Source of the DNA: Sulfurimonas sp.
GTDB taxonomy: Bacteria > Campylobacterota > Campylobacteria > Campylobacterales > Sulfurimonadaceae
Length of the DNA stretch: 64,000 nucleotides
Assembly (NCBI GenBank): GCA_028044295.1
Contig: JAOFSE010000010.1
Coordinates: 1 to 64,000, forward strand
Direction of reading: 5' to 3'
Shown: in pieces, positions 18,261 through 26,520 of the stretch
Layout: each line of letters starts with the position of its first letter
Position numbering within the stretch: the first letter of the stretch is position 1
Program-made: the position numbers and the translations under genes
The notes under the pieces: model-generated
Told to the model about the DNA's origin: nothing
Databases searched by the model: none
What the model saw: the letters and a program-made list of their open reading frames with translations, nothing else

Positions 18261-19426
18261 AAATAGTCCTTAGACTTTTTAGAAAGTCCTTTGCTTTTGT
18301 TGGGGTGCTTTACTTTATAGCTTTGGTAATGTTCTTGAGTGTTATAGAGTTAAAAGAGAGCTATAAGTTAAATCTCCAAAATGAGTTCGCAACAAAACAG
18401 CCACATGTAAAAGTAACTTTTATAGATGACAATACGATGGCAGATAAGTTGAAGGTAGATAAACTAAAAAATGAAATTATTTTGATATCTAGTCTGATTG
18501 AAAAGGTTTCGGAATTTGTAAGTTCGAAAAAGTTTTATAGTTCTGTTGGGTCAAAAGAGGGTGGAAACTCTCAGTACCAAGGAGACATCAAAGTTATAGG
18601 CTTAAGCAGTACGGAGTTTGTTTATGACTTCTTTGAAGCAGAGTTTACTTCACGAGCTCCATTTACTGTACCTTATACTCCTGTTGAGTTCTTGTATGCT
18701 TTTAAAAAAGAGAGTAACAGTGTAGTTTTTAACAGTGCGCTTTTTAACTCATACTTTCCAGCCATAGCTACTATGGAGAATTTTTACTTTGTAAATGGGT
18801 CTGTAAAAATAAAAACAAAATCTTTAGCACGTTTTGATGACTATGATAAGCAACCCATTTTATATACAAATATTGACATGGCAAATAAGATGTTAAATAA
18901 CCCTAAAAATAAGATAGATGGTTTTTTCGTAAATGCTAAAAATTTAGAAGATATAGATAAACTGACAAAGATACTTAAAGAGAGACTTCCGAGTGATACT
19001 TACATAGTTAAATCATGGCTAGAAGATAGACAAAAACAATTTATGATGTTTAACATATTTGAGGTCTTGTCGTTTGTAATAGTTGCTATAATCATTTCCC
19101 TATCTCTTCTGTTCATCATGTTGATGCTTTATGACGCGATAGTCAAAAAAAGTTACCATCTCTCAGTACTGTTAACTATAGGTTTTAGGTTAAAGAGGGA
19201 AATATTTACTTTCATAGTTCTCATAATGCTTATAGACACAGTGCTGGTTTTGAGCTTTATAAACTACACTTTACCAGAGTTGACAAGCTACCTTAGTTTA
19301 CCATTCTCTCACAGCATGATTATAGATAGTAGTGTATACTTAGGACTTATAAATATTTTCTTTTTAGTAATAAGCTATATACTAATAAACAGTTCGTATG
19401 GACTAAAGGCTAAAAGTATTTTTTAA
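18245..19426 (+). CDS. ABC transporter permease, MacB/LolE-type (second of two)
   Basis: This 393-aa permease has the same one-plus-three membrane layout as the gene at 15662: an N-terminal segment (~14-32; FAFVGVLYFIALVMFLSVIEL), a periplasmic domain to ~270, then three C-terminal segments (VLSFVIVAIIISLSLLFIMLML; FTFIVLIMLIDTVLVLSF; LGLINIFFLVISYIL). The coupling loop (YHLSVLLTIGFRLKREIFTF) matches FtsX-type permeases. It shares little obvious sequence with the first permease, so the transporter would be a heterodimer. It overlaps the ATPase by 16 bp and is followed 19 bp later by paralogue B. Confidence 0.8.
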   Translation: MFAKLKIVLRLFRKSFAFVGVLYFIALVMFLSVIELKESYKLNLQNEFATKQPHVKVTFIDDNTMADKLKVDKLKNEIILISSLIEKVSEFVSSKKFYSSVGSKEGGNSQYQGDIKVIGLSSTEFVYDFFEAEFTSRAPFTVPYTPVEFLYAFKKESNSVVFNSALFNSYFPAIATMENFYFVNGSVKIKTKSLARFDDYDKQPILYTNIDMANKMLNNPKNKIDGFFVNAKNLEDIDKLTKILKERLPSDTYIVKSWLEDRQKQFMMFNIFEVLSFVIVAIIISLSLLFIMLMLYDAIVKKSYHLSVLLTIGFRLKREIFTFIVLIMLIDTVLVLSFINYTLPELTSYLSLPFSHSMIIDSSVYLGLINIFFLVISYILINSSYGLKAKSIF

Positions 19427-19445
19427 ATCAAAAAAGGAATGGGTA

Positions 19446-21893
19446 ATGATTAAAAGTTTATTTATAGTTATAGTAGGAGCATTTATAGCGGGATGTTCTG
19501 CATTGAGTCCATTTCCAGAAGTCAACAAAATAAAAGGGGCAGAATATAAAAATGCCAAGATTTCCAAGCCATCAAACTACAAAGAAGTACAAAATGCTTT
19601 TAAAACATCCAAGCTTACACATGAGAGTTATTCAAGATGGTATGACAGGAAAGAGAAACTAGAACTTACAATAGTAGGCCCAGTTTATAAAAACCCATCT
19701 GAAAAAGAGTCAGAAGCATATACTAAGCTCAATAGTTTTTTAAAAAAACTGTCTCCTGAACTTTTAGAAAAACTTGGAGAAAATGAACTAGCTTCTCGTT
19801 ACTCAAAAATAAACTATGTGCCATATAAGCTAGGCTCTAAAGAAGACACAAAGTTTGAAGCAGTGTATGCTAATAAACTAGAGTCCAAAGATAAAATAAG
19901 TGATATTTTACAAAACATAAACTCTCAAGGAGTAGATACTCCAGAGCAGTCTTTAGCTATATGGATTAATCCTAAAGATCTAAAAAATAATATTTATACT
20001 CTAGAGGGGTATAAAGCAGTTAAAACAACTACAAAGAAAAGAAACTCATACTACTATCAACTTTCAAAACAAAACTCTAAAGGTGTAGAAGATGAAAATA
20101 TACTAAATGCAGTCTTAGCCATTCTAAAACTTTCTATTCCTGAGTATGTAAGTATTGATAGAAAAGATATGCTTAAAAATGGTGAAACATTTAGAATCAT
20201 AACAGATAATGATGAAGGTGGAACAACTGGGGAAGTATATAAACTAGAAGCCGATAGAGATATAAGCGAGTTAAAAAGGTTGAAAATAAAAACAAAAGAT
20301 GTTGAAAAACTTGCTGAAATAGATAAAGAGATTAAAGCTGTTAAAGAGTCAAAGAAATGGAGAGAGTATGAGACAAAACAACTTATTTATACGTCTGCAG
20401 TCTCACAAAATACGATCAACACTCTGTTTAGACACAAATATATTTCTCAAGCATATAGTCATAATACTTTAGATATTACACAAGCTAAAGAAGTTGGTGA
20501 ACCTATACATATGTCTTTAGTAGACCCATTCTTAATGATAGCTTTTGAACATTATAGAGTAGTTCTTAATGAACTTGGGATTAATGTTGGAACAATTAAA
20601 AGTATTGGAAAAGCTTATTATCTATTAGGAGAAAATAAGAACACTAAGTATAAAGATAAAAAAGTTAGTGGTGATGACTCATGGAAAGTTTTTTTCCTGC
20701 CAGGATTTAAACAAGCAATTATAGATGCTTCAAAAGAAGATGGAAAAGTAGAAGAGCTAACACAAAAAGGTGTGTTTTATGGAATGAGTACTCTAACAGA
20801 TGAAAATGCTTATAAAAAAGTTCATAAAAATGAGTATGTATCATTTGGAGTAGAAAGTAAACATATAACTTCAACTAAAAATGACATCATAGGACTTGGT
20901 GTTGGAAGCAATCTTATTAGTTACTATTTACAAGAGTCAAAGGAGATTAAGGTATGTGATTCTAGGAAAGGATTTGAATGTATAAGTTATCCTATTGGGA
21001 ATAGCTTACGTGGTAAAGACAACATTCTTACTGCTCTTTCATCTGATGAGTCTAAAGTGATCATATATGCTGATAAATTAAATAGTGACTCAATCATTCA
21101 AGTGCTCTCACTAGATAGTGGAAAAATAATACATCAAAAACAACAAATGACAAATCAAGGTTCATTTTTAATAGTCTCAGATGATGGAAGATACTTTGCT
21201 ATTTCAGGAAATGAACAGATAGAGCTTTATGATGCTAAAACGTACAGATTATTACATACATTTAAAGGAAGTACAACTCCTCCTGTTTTTAGCGATAAAG
21301 GAAATATCATTGCAATAGGTGGTTTAAGCTTAATTAGCCCAAATATGATTATAGAAGGTAGTCGTAAAGACTTTAAATTGGATATATATAGTACTGATCA
21401 GTACAATCTGATAAATAGTTATGAAGTTCCAAATGCTTACAGAAGAATTGTTGATAATATGGCTATTACAGTTACATCAGCTTTTACATTACCATTTTAT
21501 ATGCTTGAAGATGAAAAAGTGCTCTATTTTGGAATTGGTGCTAGTAGATGTGTAAAGTGGAATTATGAAACTGGTGTTAGTGAACAGAGTGACCAAATTC
21601 CAGGACAACCTATGTATGGAGCAATAGCTTTTACTATTCCAGGTCCTAACAAAAAATACCATCTCATAAATCATGTTTCAACGTCTAATGGGAGATTTTA
21701 CATATACGATAGAGATTCAAAACAATTTGATTTAAGTTACTTTTATGAAGGTATGGGCGTCCCAATATTTATGAAAAATGGTAGATATATCGTTTTGGAA
21801 AATAAAACTTTCAGGACATCGACAGAGCTTGTATCCACAGCTATTAAAGTTTATGATACTGCTATTCTAGATGTAGCGAAAGGGGAGTTCTAA
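19446..21893 (+). CDS. Large envelope lipoprotein, propeller-like C-terminus (paralogue B)
   Basis: This 815-aa lipoprotein (lipobox FIAGC) is a close paralogue of the proteins at 12922 and 26521. N-terminal blocks are KLELTIVGPVYKNPSEKESE, LAIWINPKDLKNNIYTLEGYK, SIPEYVSIDRKDMLKNGETF and REYETKQLIYTSAV. The C-terminal half has propeller-like blades (FLIVSDDGRYFAISGNEQIE followed by LYDAKTYRLLHTFKGS). It ends ILDVAKGEF, aligned with the KEY ends of the others. It directly follows the ABC/FGE operon with a 19-bp gap and is probably co-transcribed, suggesting the transporter acts with or on it. Its stop overlaps the stop of the opposing gene by 4 bp. Confidence 0.8.
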   Translation: MIKSLFIVIVGAFIAGCSALSPFPEVNKIKGAEYKNAKISKPSNYKEVQNAFKTSKLTHESYSRWYDRKEKLELTIVGPVYKNPSEKESEAYTKLNSFLKKLSPELLEKLGENELASRYSKINYVPYKLGSKEDTKFEAVYANKLESKDKISDILQNINSQGVDTPEQSLAIWINPKDLKNNIYTLEGYKAVKTTTKKRNSYYYQLSKQNSKGVEDENILNAVLAILKLSIPEYVSIDRKDMLKNGETFRIITDNDEGGTTGEVYKLEADRDISELKRLKIKTKDVEKLAEIDKEIKAVKESKKWREYETKQLIYTSAVSQNTINTLFRHKYISQAYSHNTLDITQAKEVGEPIHMSLVDPFLMIAFEHYRVVLNELGINVGTIKSIGKAYYLLGENKNTKYKDKKVSGDDSWKVFFLPGFKQAIIDASKEDGKVEELTQKGVFYGMSTLTDENAYKKVHKNEYVSFGVESKHITSTKNDIIGLGVGSNLISYYLQESKEIKVCDSRKGFECISYPIGNSLRGKDNILTALSSDESKVIIYADKLNSDSIIQVLSLDSGKIIHQKQQMTNQGSFLIVSDDGRYFAISGNEQIELYDAKTYRLLHTFKGSTTPPVFSDKGNIIAIGGLSLISPNMIIEGSRKDFKLDIYSTDQYNLINSYEVPNAYRRIVDNMAITVTSAFTLPFYMLEDEKVLYFGIGASRCVKWNYETGVSEQSDQIPGQPMYGAIAFTIPGPNKKYHLINHVSTSNGRFYIYDRDSKQFDLSYFYEGMGVPIFMKNGRYIVLENKTFRTSTELVSTAIKVYDTAILDVAKGEF

Positions 21894-23206
21894 TACTTCT
21901 TATTCAACTCTCTATACATATCAAAAAGGTACTCATTAAGTTCACTAGGACTTGATTCGTCGTGAAGTATTTTTATACGAGAGCCATTTTTATATAGCTT
22001 TGCTTTTATTTTGTATGTCTCTATAGTTGTTTCAAGTTGTTGAGAGTAGCTAGTGTATTTTTTTATATCAAATACTAACTTTGTGCTACTCTCTTTACTT
22101 ACGACACCTTTTGACTTGAAGTACTTTGTGATGTTACTTCGTTTATCTGAGTTGATCACTAGCTTGATTGCTTTAGCATTAACAACATTAGAGATTTTAA
22201 AAGGGACAACTTTTTTAGTACAGTCACCTTCACCTAAGCATCTCTCAATCACATCTTGATACTTACCAGTTTTGCCAAATATGTAAATGCCCTCAGAAGT
22301 CTCATCACTTAAGCCTTTTAAAGCTAGGTTTTTCTTGGATGCAATAATGTAAAACTTCACAGGTTTGTTCAGGTCTTCTTCGTAAGCCACAATTCTGTCT
22401 TCATCCTCATTACCAAAAGACAGGAGTTTCTCTTTTTTTACAAATGCTACTCTATTTGACTCATTTGGAAATATCATCTCCACATCAGAGCTAGTTTCAT
22501 AAAAAATATACATGTAGCCATCTTGATTGAGTGAAGCTTCTAGTTGTATGTATTCATCTGGCATGTAAATACTTTTGTTTATCGTTAAGTTGGAGAGTAT
22601 GAGTCCATTTATAAGCTTCTGGAGTCTTGTTTCTATTTTTTTGATGGTATCGTCTACAAAAGCGTTTCTTTTACCTTTAGCAAGTTCTAGGAAGTTTTTT
22701 GCTTTAAAGTACTCTTTATTCTCTATAGCTTTTAATGCCTTGTTTTTTAATGCTTGAAACTCTTGTTTGTCTTTTAACATTTCTCTTCGGATTCTATTTT
22801 CACCAACTCTATCTAAAAGTATAAGTACGTGTAGTCTAAAGTTCTCTTCGCTTTCATCTGACTCTATGAACTCTTTGAGGGGTTTCATATCTAGCATTAG
22901 CTGGTTTGTTTTTGCTTTTACATTTGTTGTAGTGTTAAGTGTTTTTTGATTATTTACTACTTTTTCATTCATTTCAAACGAAGAAGCTATGTTTACACCA
23001 AAGTACTCAGAGACAAAAGAGTAAGCGTTATGCATAGCATCCTCTTTTGCTAACTTTTCCATTCTAGCGTCATTAGTTACATACCAAGAAGATGTACCTC
23101 TAAAGTATTTTCCTTTTGTGTCAGGGTCTTTGATTATCCATTGTGGCATCTCATTGTCTGCACATAAAAGAAGTGTAAATAGCATAAAAAATATTGTACT
23201 TTTCAA
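21890..23206 (-). CDS. Exported LPP20-like / DUF4384-like protein
   Basis: This 438-aa protein has a signal peptide (MKSTIFFMLFTLLLCADN). The N-terminal part (PQWIIKDPDTKGKYFRGTSSWYVTNDARMEKLAKEDAMHNAYSFV) is LPP20-like. A helical region follows (~150-200; LKNKALKAIENKEYFKAKNFLE). At ~205-300 there is a DUF4384-like beta domain (YMPDEYIQLEASLNQDGYMYIFYETSSDVEMIFPNESNR). DUF4384 domains often occur in exported or kinase-associated proteins and are probably binding modules. The Cys in LLLCADN might be a lipobox, but the context (LLC|A) is not clear. It is divergent from the gene at 23275. Confidence 0.7.
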   Translation of the reverse strand: MKSTIFFMLFTLLLCADNEMPQWIIKDPDTKGKYFRGTSSWYVTNDARMEKLAKEDAMHNAYSFVSEYFGVNIASSFEMNEKVVNNQKTLNTTTNVKAKTNQLMLDMKPLKEFIESDESEENFRLHVLILLDRVGENRIRREMLKDKQEFQALKNKALKAIENKEYFKAKNFLELAKGKRNAFVDDTIKKIETRLQKLINGLILSNLTINKSIYMPDEYIQLEASLNQDGYMYIFYETSSDVEMIFPNESNRVAFVKKEKLLSFGNEDEDRIVAYEEDLNKPVKFYIIASKKNLALKGLSDETSEGIYIFGKTGKYQDVIERCLGEGDCTKKVVPFKISNVVNAKAIKLVINSDKRSNITKYFKSKGVVSKESSTKLVFDIKKYTSYSQQLETTIETYKIKAKLYKNGSRIKILHDESSPSELNEYLFDMYRELNKKY

Positions 23207-23234
23207 TCATAATCCTATTAAAATATTTATTTGT

Positions 23235-23240
23235 TATAAT
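23235..23240 (+). promoter_or_regulatory. Putative -10 box
   Basis: TATAAT lies in the 68-bp divergent gap, about 35 nt before the ATG at 23275. A TAGGAA Shine-Dalgarno follows. Confidence 0.4.
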
Positions 23241-23274
23241 AACACATTAAATTTTAAATTGTTAGGAATTAACT

Positions 23275-24552
23275 ATGATAAAAAAACTTTTTCTTATAAC
23301 TCTTACTAGTATTTCTATACTGCACGCTAGTTACTACACATCTTTGGATAGCCGTTTAAGCGAAGAAAAAGTACTAACTTTTGAAGATAAATCAACTTTA
23401 CATGTAACTTCTAATGGTGTAGAACTCAAGTCGTTTAAAGATAGTAGTTGGCTAAGCAACTCTAGTGAAATAAAAGAGTTTAGAGAGATACCTGATGATG
23501 GGAAAAAATATAGTGTTTATAACTTAGCATATGTTTTGAAAAATATAGTTTCAAAGAAAAAGTTTATCCTTAAAATTCCATCTGGATATCTAAGAGTTAA
23601 AACAGACCTTGATACAAAAGAGATATATTCACCATTGTTATCAAGAGATGTAAAAACAAGGTCTTATAGCTATGAAGTTGAAAAAGCTTATGACTCAAAT
23701 GGAAAAAAGATCAAGATAAAAAATGACGACATACTTACTAAGTACTTAGACAGAAATGGAAACCTAGTAGCACTTGAAGTAATGGATGAGGGTGTTAAAG
23801 GTGTAAAGAAAGTTTACTCTAAAGAGATTGCTCAGTATGAACAAGAAAAAGAGAAAAGACCAGTGTTTGCAAACAAATTTGATTTTGCTAATGAGACACT
23901 TTATCTAACTTACGTAAGTAAAGACGAGACATCTACAAAAAGAATGAATATCTCATATGAGATGAAAAAGAAAAATACAAAAGTAGTTTTAAAAGCTCCT
24001 ATCTCTCTTTTTGATCCAGAGTATAAAGGTACGAGTAGCAGTGAACACGTTGGTCTTTTTAGAGATACGAAAAAAGCACTCTTTGAGATGAAAAAAGTTC
24101 AAATAGTTGATGGTGGTATAGAACTTTCATGGTTGAACCATCCAAAAAAGAAAGTCGTACAAGTTCAGTATGTAAGTAATGGTGAAAAAGATAAAAAACT
24201 ATTATCAAAAGTATCAGGTCAACAGTTTTACTCTGTGGAAGGTATCATATATCTCGTTAGTTGGATGCACCTAAGCAACAAAGATAATCTTGTAGTAACT
24301 TTTATGAATGGATCACTTCCATTTGATGTAACTATGACAAAGACATCTGACAACTCTTATGAGATGCAGAAAAAGGGACAAACTATCTATGCGTATACTG
24401 TAAATAAAAATGGATTTGTAAAAAGCATAGACTACCCAGCATATAAGATAAACATAATGCTTGAAGATGCTCAAAATGACACTACTGTTGCAAATAAAAA
24501 GTACTTAGAAAACTTTGTAAGACAAAACAGCATTCACTATGTTAAGGATTAG
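23275..24552 (+). CDS. Exported protein of unknown function
   Basis: This 425-aa protein has a signal peptide (MIKKLFLITLTSISILHAS). The rest alternates short strands and turns (KKKFILKIPSGYLRVKTDLDTK; ENLTYVSKDE-like repeats; KKVVQVQYVSNGEKDKK), suggesting beta domains. I recognise no family and see no catalytic motif or lipobox. It is followed by the split lipoprotein gene after 4 bp, so it probably heads the 23.3-29.7 kb transcription unit that ends in the DUF58/bat genes. A periplasmic role in the same system is inferred from position only. Confidence 0.7.
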   Translation: MIKKLFLITLTSISILHASYYTSLDSRLSEEKVLTFEDKSTLHVTSNGVELKSFKDSSWLSNSSEIKEFREIPDDGKKYSVYNLAYVLKNIVSKKKFILKIPSGYLRVKTDLDTKEIYSPLLSRDVKTRSYSYEVEKAYDSNGKKIKIKNDDILTKYLDRNGNLVALEVMDEGVKGVKKVYSKEIAQYEQEKEKRPVFANKFDFANETLYLTYVSKDETSTKRMNISYEMKKKNTKVVLKAPISLFDPEYKGTSSSEHVGLFRDTKKALFEMKKVQIVDGGIELSWLNHPKKKVVQVQYVSNGEKDKKLLSKVSGQQFYSVEGIIYLVSWMHLSNKDNLVVTFMNGSLPFDVTMTKTSDNSYEMQKKGQTIYAYTVNKNGFVKSIDYPAYKINIMLEDAQNDTTVANKKYLENFVRQNSIHYVKD

Positions 24553-24556
24553 TACT

Positions 24557-25647
24557 TTGAGATTTTTACATGTAAGTTTATTTATTTTGATAGCTACTCT
24601 TTTTATAGGGTGTCAAAAAAACTGTTAAACCAGCTTCAAACAAGGCAGTCAGCACTCAAAAAGTTTCAGAAATGTCTGTGATGAGTATTTTAGATGATGC
24701 AGATGAAGAAGAAGAGACAGAATCTGACGACGGGAAAGAGTTGTATTTCTCAGACACTAAAGGAAAAGTCTTTTATACAAAACATAGTGGAAATAAAACA
24801 GAGTTTAGAACTCAAGTACTACTAAATGCACTATTTAGTGAAGCAAAAAGTTCTCTTCCAAAAGTTAGCCGTAAAAAGAAACTAAACATATCACTAGAAG
24901 TTGGAAAAAACTCTGTTTTAAGAGATGACATTTTAAATGCTGCTCAAAGCTTTATACTAAAAAACAGAAGATATCAACTTGCTAACACGGACTCAAAAAC
25001 TATGAAGATTTTAAGGCGTGTACTTAAGAGTGAGAAAGACAGTATCTATAACGGCAGAGCTTCCATAAAAACAAAGAAAAAATCTGACGTCATACTTTTT
25101 TTAAATGCTAAAAAGACTAAAGAGAAGATAATTATTAGAGCTAAAATTATCTCTAAAAAATGGAACTATCCTAGCTAAAAGAATTAATGAGAATTACATC
25201 ACAAACAGTGTCGCAAAAAACAAAGAGTGGGTAGAAGTAAATGTACCAAGAAACAATGGAGCAACTCAGAGCTTTGAAGTACTAAGAGATGCTGTTTCAC
25301 TTACGAAGTACTCTGGAGTTGTTTCTAATAAATCTGTATCTAACGTAGCATTTGTTGCTGCTAGTAGATACTGTCAAGAAAAACTTCAGTCTCAACTTAT
25401 GACTCCATATGTATTTGAAAACTCTAGAAAGTCTCTTTCTATCTCTCGTCCAACATCCCCTATTACCGTAGAGATAATTGCACCATACGATGAAGATGAA
25501 GAAGACATATACTACATAGCTGGTGATAATATTGATGGCGGAGATTCATCTATTATTACTTACCACTGGAACTCTGAGAAGTACTTCTCAGTATCAAATC
25601 TTTTTAAGTCTAAAAATGCAACTTTTAGATGTATGAGGGCAAAATAA
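24557..25647 (+). CDS. Lipoprotein with CsgG-like middle and FGE-like tail (two frameshifts in this sequence)
   Basis: A TTG start (AAGGA 8 nt upstream) gives MRFLHVSLFILIATLFIGCQK, a lipoprotein signal. The frame is lost at an A7 run (24615-24621). The track ORF 24672-25178 follows, and the frame is lost again at an A6 run (25155-25160), leading to ORF 25399-25647. Deleting one A at each site gives one ~363-aa protein. Its start (GCQKTVKPASNK) and end (TPYVFENSRK ... NATFRCMRAK) match the intact lipoprotein at 29041 (GCQKTNVQAPKK; TPYVFEHARR; MGFRCYK). The middle (AAQSFILKNRRYQLANTDS) looks like a CsgG/LpoB-type domain. It could be a pseudogene, but the pattern of A-run errors elsewhere argues it is intact. 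Confidence 0.65.
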
Positions 25648-26501
25648 TGAAAATATTTTTAACACTACTAATGGTCTTTAGTCTCTCAAGTGCGAAAGAC
25701 AATATCTCTCTCTCCAAACTTTTAGTGAAGTTTCAAGGAAATGAGTTCAACCTTCTTTTAGCACCAAAACATATTGTAATGTCATCTAAAAAGAAAAAGA
25801 CTAAAAAGGCTGTAAACAAAGGCTATAAAAGAGCAGTTTCAGAACTTATAAGACTAGTAAAAATAAGAGACTTAGACCTAAATATAAAAGCTTTTAAGCC
25901 AAGTGGCTCAAACCTGCAACAGTACTTAGATGAGGATTCTCAAACATACTCAATACTAAAAGAGATGCTCATAGCACAGGTCACACTCAGTGAATCTTTT
26001 AAAGAAGATGAAGAGTTGTCATCAGTTGCCGAGAGTGTTAGTACTCAAGTAGATGCTAGTGATATAGATATGGACATGGACTTAGGTGATGATGCATTTG
26101 ATATTACAGATGACAAAGCTACAAGTGGTTCTATGGTAAATGTGTCTCCTGCGGAAGCTTTTAAGACTTCATTTGTGGAAATGAGTGAGCTTTACAACCA
26201 AGAGGTACTACAACTAAGCCAAGCACTACACCCTTTTAATGTAAAAGGAAAGCCAAAGATGAAAAATATTCACTCCGTTTTTGGTATGGCATTTTTTCCA
26301 ACTAAAAAAGGTGCTATAAAAAACATGAGAATTTACATAGTTCTTTGTAACATAAACACTGAACAACAACAAAGTGCACAAATAGTAGCAAAAGAGATAA
26401 ACACATTTAGATGGGACAGAAACCATCTCTACATCTCAGGTGCAACAGGAAAGATACTCAGACAAGTAGTTTCTGGTGTTTTAGGTGAGTCGTTTTTATA
26501 A
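25647..26501 (+). CDS. Exported protein of unknown function
   Basis: I choose ATG 25647 (MKIFLTLLMVFSLSSAKDN) over the track start at 25629. It gives a signal peptide directly and overlaps the previous stop as TAATG. The 284-aa product has a Lys-rich segment (SSKKKKTKKAVNKGYKRAV), an acidic middle (~145-165; VDASDIDMDMDLGDDAFDI) and a C-terminal domain (FGMAFFPTKKGAIKNMRIYIVLCN). I recognise no family. It lies tightly between the CsgG/FGE-like lipoprotein and paralogue C, so it is probably part of the same envelope system. Confidence 0.7.
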   Translation: MKIFLTLLMVFSLSSAKDNISLSKLLVKFQGNEFNLLLAPKHIVMSSKKKKTKKAVNKGYKRAVSELIRLVKIRDLDLNIKAFKPSGSNLQQYLDEDSQTYSILKEMLIAQVTLSESFKEDEELSSVAESVSTQVDASDIDMDMDLGDDAFDITDDKATSGSMVNVSPAEAFKTSFVEMSELYNQEVLQLSQALHPFNVKGKPKMKNIHSVFGMAFFPTKKGAIKNMRIYIVLCNINTEQQQSAQIVAKEINTFRWDRNHLYISGATGKILRQVVSGVLGESFL

Positions 26502-26520
26502 AATATACTAAGGAATATCA

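Noticed and set aside
24615-24622. A_AAA_AAC slippery heptamer in register, a classic -1 frameshift site, at the break in the 24557 gene
   Set aside because: A -1 shift leads into a short frame that soon stops; the downstream protein needs a +1 shift (one A skipped). The same +1 fault recurs at A runs without this heptamer.
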